Part shown: positions 6,967-18,900 of the stretch, piece after piece
Layout: every line of letters starts with the position of its first letter
Position numbering within the stretch: the stretch's first letter is position 1
Assembly: GCF_037893185.1 (NCBI RefSeq)
Contig: NZ_CP140772.1
Span: forward strand, 6,874,001-6,938,000
DNA: 64,000 nt
Direction: 5' to 3'
Origin: Chitinophaga sp. 180180018-3
Lineage (GTDB): Bacteria > Bacteroidota > Bacteroidia > Chitinophagales > Chitinophagaceae
Notes under the pieces: model-generated
What the model was told of the DNA's origin: nothing
The model's database searches: none
Seen by the model: the letters and a program-made list of their open reading frames with translations, nothing else
Translations under genes and position numbers: made by a program

Positions 6967-9900
6967 TTATCTCAGCAGTTCAATCCATCCTTTATAATCT
7001 CTTTCACCATTTGGTGTTCTCAGCTTCAGGATATAATAGTAGGTACCCTCATTCAGGCTATTTCCATCCCAGGTGTTCTGATAGTCCTTAGACTGATACA
7101 CCATATTGCCCCACCGGTTATAGATGAACAAAGACGAATTAGGATAGCGTGAAAGACCAGTAATAATGAACTTATCATTTTTGCCATCCCCGTTTGGTGT
7201 AATCACGTTGGGTATGAATATATCATCACCCGTAACCGTTACCGCCGTAGTGGTTGCCCGGTTATTGGTCAAATTCGGATCAGGCAATGCTGCGCTGGCA
7301 ACAGCGCTGTTTACCACTGTACCGATGTTGGTAACCCTGGTGGTAAATTTAAGTGTAGCCGTTTGTGTTAGTTGCAGACTATCGAGCGTCCATACAATTA
7401 TTCTGGTACCAGGGTTATAGCTCACGGAACCCATACTTGCATTGAAGCCTCCTGTAACTTCGAGATTATTCGCCAGCGTATCGACTACCATTATGCCGGG
7501 TGCAGTAAATGGTCCGGCATTGTTCAATGTAAGTAAGAAATCAGCCAATCCGCCTACCTGTAGCGGCCCTGCGTTGCTCAGTACTTTCTGCAGCTGCAGA
7601 TCCGCCATCGGCTTAAGACTCACGTCCGTTATTACTACAGGAGTTGTATTGTTACTGGTATTGGCATCTGTAGTTCCACCCGGCGGTGTAATAGTAGCAG
7701 TATTACGCAGCTGTTGCAGACTGTTTACTTTACCGGTTATAGCCAGTTGCAGGGAAGCACCCGATGGGAAACTGCCAATAGTTACCTTCAATACATTGCC
7801 GGTTATACCCATCTGCAGTCCGCCTGCACCTCCATTGGCCGCCAGTACCTGCACGTAGGCTCCTTCAATATTAACAGGCAGTATATCCGTGATCACTGCG
7901 CCATCACCTGCAGAAGGACCTGCATTGGATGCGGTGATCACATAGGTCACTGAGTCGTTATTGAATACACTTGCCGGGCCCGACTTAGCCACCGACAGGT
8001 CAAGAAACTTCATGGCTGTCATAACCCGGGTGGTTACTGTAGATGATACCGTGTTATTATTAGCATCTGTGGCAGCGGCTGTGTTGGTAATAACGCCACT
8101 GAATTCCGGTTTAATTCTTCCTTTCAATACTACCACAATAGCATTGCCCGCACCAGCGCCGATATCTCCGGTCAACTGTACATTACCGGTACCACTATTA
8201 ATGCTGGTATGGGCTTTTCCGGAAGCGGCAGCCGTCCAGCTGACGCCTGTCAACGTATCACTTACTATATCCCTTATCATCACACCGTTTGCATCAGAAG
8301 GTCCGTTATTTGACACTACAATGGTGTAACGCAGGCTATCCCCTCCATTAGCGATTGTCTGCGCCACCTTCTCAATATTCAGGCGTGAGCTTTGCCTGAT
8401 AACAGTAGTTTTGGATGCTGTTACAGCAGTCCCATCTGCCTTCTTCAATACTGCGTTATTGGTCAGCTGACCAGCAGCAGCACTGGATGGGATGATTCCA
8501 TTCACGATGATCTGTATATCGTTGCCTGAGCCTGCCGGAATATCTCCTGCAACAGTGATATTTCCATTGTTGCCTGCGGCCGGGCCGCTGATCACCGCAC
8601 TGCCGGAAGCGGTGGCCGTCCAGCTGATATTGGTGATCCCTGCAGGTACTATATCCGTTAACGTTATACCTTTTGCATCTGACGGGCCCTGGTTGTTGGC
8701 CGATATCACATAGGCAATAGCATCGCCGGCATTCACTGTATCAGGACCTGTTTTTTGAATGACCAGCAGTGTGTTATTTATAACTGTTGTTGTTACGGAA
8801 GACGTATATGCGGCACCGTTATCATCTGTTGCCTGGGCCGTATTGATCATGTTACCAATATAGCCAGGCGCAATCACTCCATTGATCAGCACCTGTACAC
8901 CATTGCCTGCACCGGCCGGAATAGCTGCATGGAAGGAAATCTGATTACCTGTACCGGTTACAGCTGTGCCGGGAGCAAGTACGGCATTGCCAGATGGTAT
9001 CAGTTTCCAGGTCACCTGTTGTACTTGCGGCGGCACTACATCCATGATGCTGCCATTGCGCAGATCAGACGGGCCGGTATTCTCAATGTTGATTACATAA
9101 ACGATCTCATCGCCCGCATTTGCAATGCGCGGGCCTGATTTGGCAAACTGAATACCTGGTTTATTAACAACCTGCGTAATCACAGAATCTCCGGTTACGA
9201 TGGTGTTGTGGTTCTTTACAACAGCACTGTTGGAGATAAGTCCGGTTACTCCTGCCGGTACCAATCCGGTAATATTTACCAGGATGCTGTGATCCGGGCC
9301 GGCTGGCAATCCTGCAGTTACTATCACATTATTTCCACTTCCACTCGCACCACTATAAATCTGTGTTCCTGCCGGTGTTACATTCCAGTTAACATTGGTG
9401 ATGGTTGCCGGCACCATATCGCTGACTACAATTGTATCTGCATCAGACGGACCATCATTGGTTACCTGCAATGTATAATGGATGATATTGCCGGCGGCAA
9501 TGGTATCCGGCCCCGACTTGCTGATATGTAATGCCGACTGCCAGGTTACGGTGGTGATCACCGGCGTTGATACAGTAGTAGTACCATTGTAGGCAAAGGA
9601 AGCGGTATTCGTAATATTTCCGGAGAAAGAAGACTGAATGGTACCACTAACGGTAACGAGTATACTATTAGCTGCCCCGGCTGGTATGTTTGCTGTGAGG
9701 TTTACATTTCCGGCGCTGTCTTTAATATTACCTCCCTGTATGGAGGCATTTCCTGTGCTGGTAGCAGACCATACCGGTTTCTGCAACATGGCCGGTAACA
9801 GGTCGGCAATCACTACTCCTGCGGCATCGGAAGGGCCTTCGTTATTCAACGTAATACTGTAGGTAATGGTGCTTCCTGCCACGGCTGTAGTCGGTCCGGA

Positions 9901-12900
9901 TTTGACGATGCCCAACCCTGGTTTGGCATACACCTGTGTTACCACCTTATTGGAAATATAAGTATTGCCGCCGGCTGTTGCAGTGGCCTGATTATTCACC
10001 GGTCCGGTAAAGTCAGGTTTCAGTGTGCCTGTGATGATTACATGTACTACATTGACGATACCAGCCGGAATACTGGCTGTAAATGCCACGTTGCCGGTTT
10101 GCTGCTGCAGATTACCACCGTTCACGGCTGCCGTACCTCCGGCAACGGCCGACCAGGTTACATTACTGAGCATAGCAGGCAACGCATCCGCCACATTGAC
10201 GTTAACAGCATCAGATGGCCCGTCGTTATATACATCTACTGTATAGGTAATTGTACTACCCGCTGCAGCGCTGTCCGGTGCTGCTTTCAGTAAGCGTATA
10301 CCCGTTTGCGTTACAAGAGCAGTAGTCACCGTATCACTCATTGCCGGTCCGGTTACCGGCGCTACTGTGGCTACATTCACCAGATTCCCGGTTGCCGCAG
10401 CATCGATAGTGCCGCTGATATTCACTACTATATTATTGCCGGCACCTGCCGGGATGTTTGCTTTGAAGCTTACATTACCCGCCTTGTTGCTGATATTACC
10501 ACCACTTATCGTTGCCTTACCATTAGCACTGGCAGACCAGATTATATTATGCAGGCCGGCCGGCAACAGATCGCTGATAGTGACACCTGTAGCGGAAGAC
10601 AACCCATTATTTCCAACGATGACGGCATAGGATATCTGTTTTCCCGCAGCAGCTGCAGCCGGGCCTGACTTACGGATAGTAAGTCCCGGCTGATTCTGTA
10701 CCAAAGTACTCACCTCATTACTTCTCACACCGCCTGCCACAGCGGTATTCACCAGGGAGCCTTCAAATCCGGGATCTGTTCTGGCGCCTATCCTTACTGT
10801 TACCAGCCCTCCTACGGGGATATCCGCATTCAGCTTCACCACATTGCCGCTGCCGGATGCCGGCCCGTTAATAGTAACATTGGTACCGGTGGCGCTCCAG
10901 GTTACATTGGTCAGTGCAGCAGCAAGGGTATCAGCTATTGCTACGCCTGCAGCCGCCGACGGGCCATTGTTTCTTATCTCCAGCAGATAACTCATCGTAT
11001 CCCCTGCTATCGCATTAGCCGGCCCCGATTTCACAATCAATATGCCCGGAGATGCGGTCACATTGGTGTTTACCGTCACTGTTGCCGGAAGCGGATCTAT
11101 CACGCCCGGCGCCGGTTGTGCAGTGGCGGTATTAACGATCACACCGGTAAACGCCGGATCTACCACACCGTTCACGGTGATAGTTACCAGTCCGGTACCC
11201 GCGGGAATATTCGCTGTCAGATTGATCGTATTTGTATTGCCATTCGCCGGTGTTACGGTAGCACCGCCAGATACAGCAATGGTCCAGTTTATCGCTTTAA
11301 TGGCTGCCGGCACTGCATCGGAGATAGTTGCACCGGTAGCATCTGCCGGACCAGCATTCCTTACCGCTATCACATAAGTGATCTTCTCACCTGCAGCCAT
11401 AGTGGCAGGAGCTGTTTTGTTAATGCGGAGGTCTACTGATTTATTTACCGACGTTACCACCGTGCTGGTTTTGATATTGCCAGCAGCTGCAGTTACCGTA
11501 TTCACAATCGTGTTCGGCGCCAACGGATCTACTACACCTTTTACCCTGATAGTAACAGTACCACTGTTATTCGTACCGCCGATTTTCGCATTAAAGGCAA
11601 TGTTATTGCCAGTACCACCAGTAGTGCTTACCGTTGCATTACCGGTAGCTGTTGCAGTCCATACCACGCTAGTAACAGCAGTTGGTACATCATCTGTTAT
11701 CACCACCGGATTTGCATCAGAAATACCGGTATTGTCCACAACAATGGTGTAACTGATAGTGTCTCCAACATTAACGGTAGCAGGGCCCGATTTGGACACC
11801 TGCAATCCCAGATCAGTGGTGATGGCAGTGCTGATGCTACTGGTATTATTTGCCGGCACGGTTTCCGTTACGTCAGGAGGCGTAGTAACAGTGGCAGTAT
11901 TATTCATCGCGCCGGTAGCCGATGGATCTACTGCTCCGTTGATAGTAACAATGATGCTGTTGCCTGCACCTGCTGCTATATCGCCAGTCAATGTGATACT
12001 GTTGCCATTTACAACGGGTGCGCTGTTGTTGGCATTACCGGAGGTAGTAACGGATACACTATGTATGGTCACAAAATTTGGAACCATATCAGCGATGGTT
12101 GCTCCTGTAACATTTGAAATACCGCGGTTAGTAATCTCCAGCTGATAGGTCAATGTCTGTCCGGCCGCAATATTTGCAGGTCCTGATTTTATGATCACCA
12201 GATCGGCTTGCTTATGCACACTGGTAATAACGGAAGAAGTCACCGGTTGCGGATTTTCAAAATCAGCAGGCGGCGTTGCTGTCACGTTATTCGTGATACC
12301 GGAGTTATTCGTTGTGGATGGATCAATCGCCCCATTAACCGTGATCGTGATACCGCTCACGCCATCAGCAGGCAGATTAGCAGACAGGTTTACATTGCCG
12401 CTTCCTGAGCCCGCGCTTACCGTAGCTGTCCCCGTAGTAGTAGCCGTCCACACAGGATGTAATATCGCTGCAGGAATAAAGTCTGTTACAAGCACGCCTT
12501 TCGCATTAGACGGCCCTATGTTGTTCACAGTGATCGTATAGGTGATATTTTCTCCGGCAATGGCAGTACCCGGCCCACTCTTCACCACTCTCAGATTTGC
12601 GCGGCGTTTCACCACTGTGTTCACACTGGCACTTACCGGCTGTTGGCCGGTAATAGCTGCCGTAGCTGTATTGGCCAGGTTTGTACCGGTGAAATCAGGA
12701 TTCAGTGTGCCCTTCACCGTTATATCGATACCGTATCCCTGTCCGGCAGGCAGGTTGCAGTTCACACTTATATTTCCATTACCGCTGCCAACATCTACGG
12801 TAGCACCGCTACCGGTAGCCACGGCAGTCCATGCAGGGTTGAGTATAGCCGGATCAATCAGATCTGTAATATGCACATTCCTTGCATCGGAAGGCCCGTT

Positions 12901-15900
12901 ATTCTCCAGATGAATGGTATACGTAACCTGTTCCCCGGCAAACAATGCTCCCGGCCCGTTCTTGCTCAATTGCAGCAGCGATTGGCTCATCACCTGGATG
13001 GTTGCAGTGTCGCGCACTCCATTGGGCTGATCAGCGGAAGATGCTACTGCAATATTTCTCAACGACGTTCCGGTGAATGACGGATCAATAGTTCCCTGTA
13101 CCGTTATCAGCACTGAATTGGCTCCGGCCGGGATATTCGCTCCAAGGGCTATCTGATTGCCCGTACCAGAGGCCCCACTGGTAACAGTGGCACTACCGGA
13201 AGCTACGGCTGTCCAGCTCACATTTCTAATGTTGGCAGCAACGGTATCAGCAAAATTAACTCCGGTAGCATCAGACGGGCCATTGTTCCCCAAGCGGATG
13301 GAGTAAATCACTGTTTCCCCTGCCGCTGCTTTTGCAGGAGCAGATTTCGCTACTGTCAGCATTGTTCTCCGCACTACCTGTGTGCTGGTATTATTGGAAG
13401 GTACCGCCGGATGACCGGCAGGAGTAGCCAGCGCTATATTATTCACTGTTCCCGTAAAGGACGGAGCTGTTGTACCTGTAATAGTGATCGTAATATTATT
13501 GCCAGCCCCTGCCGGGATACTACCGGTTACCGTGATGTTGTTGCTCCCGCTGCCGGATCCACTCTGCACACCGGCGGTGCCCGCCGCTGTAGCAGTCCAG
13601 CTTACATTTCTGATCACTGCCGGCAATGCATCCGTGATGGTTACAGCCGGAGCATCGGACGGTCCGATGTTGGTAGCTACAATGGTATAGGTGACTGGCC
13701 CACCTGCAAACACCGTATCCGGCGCAGTTTTCACTATCTGGATGCCCGGCGCATTCATCACATTAGTGACAACAGTATCGCTCCTGGCCGTGTCTTTCTT
13801 ATTCACCACTGCGGATGTTGTATTCAACAGCTGACCGGTAAAGTCAGCGGCAATTTTACCTGTAACGTTGATAAAGACGTGATTAGCAGTGCCTGCATTC
13901 AGGTCTGAATGTACGACGATGTCGTTTCCTGTACCAGTAACACCGCTGAGTATTCCACCACCTCCGGTAACTGATGCCGTCCATGTTACGTTAGACACCT
14001 GCGGCGGTACGATATCCTGTATCAGCACATCCTTCGCATTAGATTTTCCATAGTTGGTTACAACCAATGTATAGCTGATATTTTCTCCTGCTCTGGCCTG
14101 AGGCGGACCTGTTTTGCTGATACTGATAGCTGGTGAATTAGTAATCACAGCCGATGTGGATGATGTTACCGGAGCAGTTCCGCTGATGCCAGCAGATGCT
14201 GTATTAGTCAGTGTTCCGGCGGCACCGGGATCCACGGTTCCGTCTATGGTAACAGTTACTATTCCGTTACCGGCCGGAATGTTGGCTGTAGCAGCCAGCA
14301 TATTGCCATTACCAGCAGCACCCGCAGTAACAGTGGCACCACCGGTTCCCGCAGCTGTCCAGCTGGCTGCTTTCACAATAACATTCAATGTATCCGTGAT
14401 ATTCACGCCTACTGCATCAGACGGGCCTGTATTGGTTACCTGCAATACATAATGGATACGATCGCCGGCTTCAACAGTAGCCGGACCGGATTTAACAATC
14501 TGCAATGCCGATTTGCTGGCAACATACGTCACTACAGTATCAGATGGTTGTGGCGTGCCGCCATTCACTGTTCCTGTTGCGAAGTTCGACAGGCTTCCTG
14601 TGAATGATGCAGGTACTGTTCCCTGGATGTTAATCACGATATACGCCTGCTTACCAGCGGGGATATTACCTGTTACATTCACCGTATTGCTGCTTCCTGT
14701 AGCGCCGCTGCTAATAGTAGCACCATTGGCCGCAGAGGCAGTCCAGCTGACGTTGGTTAATGTTGCAGGCACCATATCCTGTATACTCACATTTGTTGCA
14801 TCAGATAATCCATTGTTTTCTACGGTTACACTATATGCGACCGGCTGGCCGGCAACTGCTGTATCTTTACCTGTCTTGCTAATACTCAATACCGGTTTAT
14901 TAACAATATTTGTAGTCACTACATTAGAACTGGTAACAGTGCCCCCGGCAGTGGTGATAACTGCCTGGTTATTTACTTTACCAGCAAATGCCGGATCAAT
15001 TTTTCCCAGTATAAATACATCTACTGAATTAGCATCTCCTACCGGCACGTTCACGATTACCTGTGCTATACCATTCACTACCTGACGGGAAACCACACTG
15101 GCACTTCCATGCGGTATTGCGGATACGCCCGGATTCAATATTGCCGCCGGTATTGTATCTGTAAATACAGCATTCACGGCATCCGACGGACCATTATTGA
15201 CGATCTTAACCAGGTACAACAGGGTACCACCAGCTGTGCCGGTAGCCGGACCGGTTTTAACCAGCGACAGGTCCGGGTTGTTGTTGATCTTCGTAATTAC
15301 CTCATTAGAACTCACAGGCGGCTGACCATTTACAGCTATCGTAGCTTCGTTGTGAAGGGTTCCTGATGCCGACGGACTCAGTGTTCCCTGTATCGTAATA
15401 GTTACCCCATTTGCAGCACCAGCCGGGATATTTGCATTTACAGAAATCGTATTCCCGTTACCGTTAGCACCGCTATTAATAGTAGCAACTCCCGTAGCTA
15501 CAGCATTCCAGGTTACTCCGGTAAGCATATTAGCTACTACATCCGAAATAACAGCACCCACCGCATCCGAAAGTCCCGTATTGGTAACTGAAATAGTATA
15601 GGTTACCGGCGTACCTGCATCTGCAGATGCAGGGCCCGACTTCACAACCTGTAATACAGGTTTGTTATCTATAATGGTTTTATTGAAAGCTGTTACAGTT
15701 GTATCTCCCGGTATTCCTGCTGTTGCAGTATTCAACAGTGTATCCGTAGCAGATGAAAGCACTATGCCATTCACCTGTAAGGTTACAATATTCGCTGCGC
15801 CAACGGGTATATTTACCGCAGTGCTGATATTATTGCCACTGCCATTCGCTGGTGCGCCCGCAGCTACAGTGGCGGTGCCGCCAGTTGCTACCGACCAGGT

Positions 15901-18900
15901 AACTCCTTTAATATTGGCTGGTACTACATCTTTCAACTGTACGCCAACAGCATTGGAAGGACCGGCATTTGTTAGTTTGATCAGATAACTGATGGAGGCA
16001 CCTGCAGTTACATGCCCGCTGGCGGGCCCCTGCTTAACAAGCGTCAGTCCTGTAGTATTCGCCAACACGGTATTTATCGTATTGGAATTCACCGGTGTTC
16101 CTCCCGGAGACGTAATACTGGCGGTATTTGTGAGGATGCCGGTAGCACCCGGATTGATAGTACCTGTAATGGTTACTGTAATGGTATTACCTGCTCCTGC
16201 AGGCAATGTAGCATTGAAGCTCACATTTCCGCTGCCATTCATCTGGCTGGCAGCAGCACTGCCTGCGGCTGTCACAGTCCAGGTTGGGTTATTAACTGCC
16301 GCGGACAGCACATCGGCCACAACAGCATTTGTTACATCAGACGGACCGTTATTTACCAGCTGTAACTGATAGGTAATGGCAGTACCGGCAATAGCATCTG
16401 AAGGCCCTGTTTTGTTGATGCTCAAACTGTATTTAGGGCTGTATGTATCGGTATCTGTTGCATTGTTGCCAACAGGATTAATATTATTATAGCCAGATGG
16501 TATATCAACGGTAGCTGTATTGGTCAAAGGGCCGGTGTATCCCCCCGGTATGCCTATCGTTAACGTATATACGATCTGTCCGCCGGCCGGTATGTTGATT
16601 ACCTGGTTAACGGGCCCGGTTCCTGAATCTTTAGGCAGGCTTCCAGCTGGTGCAACAGCGGTCCATGATGCAGTAGTGATCCCCGCTGGCAACGGGTCCC
16701 TGAAGGTTGCACCAGTAAGCGCAGAAGGTCCTTTATTTACAATTGTAATGGTATAGGTTGTACTGGTTCCCGGCGTATATACGTCGGTGTTATCTGTTTT
16801 TGTGACCACTACTTCTACTGATCTGGTCACCGGTGTTACAATAGTTGCGGTAGCCGTCGTGGAATCTGGTATGGTAGCAGGCGGCACGGCAGTAGCCGTA
16901 TTCGTCAGACTGTTACCTGCGAACTGCGGTGTTACATGCCCGGCGATGGTAAGGGTCACCTTATTCCCGGGAGCAAGCTGCACGCCCGTCCAGGCGCCGG
17001 TTACGCTTGTATAGCTGCCGGCAGATGCAGTATACGTATCTGCTATAAAACCATTCGGCAGGGTATCCGTTACTGTAAACACTTCTCCGGATTGGATCGT
17101 AGAAGGTCCGTTATTGGTAATGGTAAGCGTGTAGGTAAGCGGCGCGCCTGCTGTTGCAGTAGCCGGGTTGGCTGTTTTACTGATACTCAGGTTTGTATGC
17201 CCGGGTTTAACAATAATGTACACCGTTGCCTGTGAGCAGGCCCCCTGGTTATCACACACCTGGTATATATACGAATCTGTTCCGGTAAAGCCTGGATTGG
17301 GTGTATAGGTAAATGTTCCATCTGCGCGCTGCACCACGGTACCTGATGTTGGCTGCGCTATGAGCGTAGGGGAAACAGTAATAGGCTGCTTTTCCGGATC
17401 ACTGTCGTTTGTCAGCACATTACCACTCGCCGCCACATCCCTGATGGTATACACCGTATCATTTACCGCCACCGGTGGATTATTGGGCACGGTGCCGGTT
17501 ACACTGGATGTGTTGTTACCAGGCACCGGGTCAGGAACATCTACAGGCGGTGTAACAGTGGCAGTGTTGCTGATCACCGCTCCTCCTACTGCTGACGATG
17601 CAACGGTACCCGTTACCGTGATCACTATCTTATTCCCCGCAGCAAACGGTAAATCACCACTTGCAGTGATAGAAGATCCCGTACCCGCCGTTGGCCGTAA
17701 TGCCACATTCGTACCTGTTACTACCGACGACCAGCTGGCATTGCTCATTCCCGCAGGTAATGCGTCCTGCAGGGTGAATCCATAAGCATTTGAAGGCCCG
17801 AGATTATCAACGGTAATGGTATAAGTCAGCGGTCCGTTTGTTTTGTAGTTGTTGCCCGCATCCGACTTGATGATCCTGAGATCTGCCTGCCGGGTATAAT
17901 TCAATACCAGTGTATCAATGCGTGGCGGGCAATTGCCGTTACTGATGGTCCATGTCAGCGTAGCGCTGGTATTAGGCTGCAAGGTGGCTGTGGTAGACGG
18001 ACTGGAAGGACTGGCAATAGTTGCTGTGCCTCCGATAACTGCCCAGGTTCCGCGCCCATTCACGGGTGTATTCCCGTCGATAACAAAAGTACCGTTGTTA
18101 TATTTAGTTTGGTCAGGACCGGCATTGGGCACATCAGGGCTCGCATATACCTGTATCTGCACCGTATCGGCAGAAGGCGGGCAGTTGCCGCTGCTGATGG
18201 TCCAGGCCAGGGAATAGATTCCCGGAGCGAGGTTCTGTATGGTTGTACCCGGAACATTTACATTCCCGAATGTCAGCTGAGATGGGCCCGAGATCTGCTT
18301 CCATACACCGGTGCCTGACGTAGCAGTATTTCCACCCAATGTGGTAGTGGTGACGTTACAAAGCTGCTGACCGGGGCCTGCATTCGCCGTAGTGGGCAAC
18401 GGATTCACTACTATCTGCACCGTATCCCTAGATGGTGGGCAGCTGCCATTACGAATCGTCCATACAAAATTATAGGTACCTGTAGTAAGGCCACTCAGGC
18501 CGGAAGCAGATAAGGTAGTATCAGCAAATACTGCATTGTTAGGACCACTTACCTGTTGCCACACACCGGTACCCACAGTGGGTGTATTCCCGCTGAGCGT
18601 AGTAGTTGCAACGTTGCACAATTGCTGATCCGGGCCTGCATTAGCAACTGTTGGTGTAGCGCTGACGTTAATGTGCATTGTATCTATTGCAGTGCCGCAG
18701 CCGCCGCTGCTGATAGTCCACACAAAAGTATAAGAACCGGGTACCAGATTGGTGATACCTGTTGTAGCAAGATTTATATTATTGATGACAGCCGTATTCG
18801 GTCCACCGGAGAGCTGACTCCAGGTACCCGTACCCTGTGTTGGTGCGGTAGCGCCCATGGTGGTAGTGGTTACACCGCATAGCTGCTGGTTCGGTCCGGC

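Noticed and set aside
7233..17210. Regularly spaced repeats that might suggest a CRISPR-like array
   Set aside because: The period is about 380 bp, units are coding and diverged, and there are no short identical repeats or cas genes.
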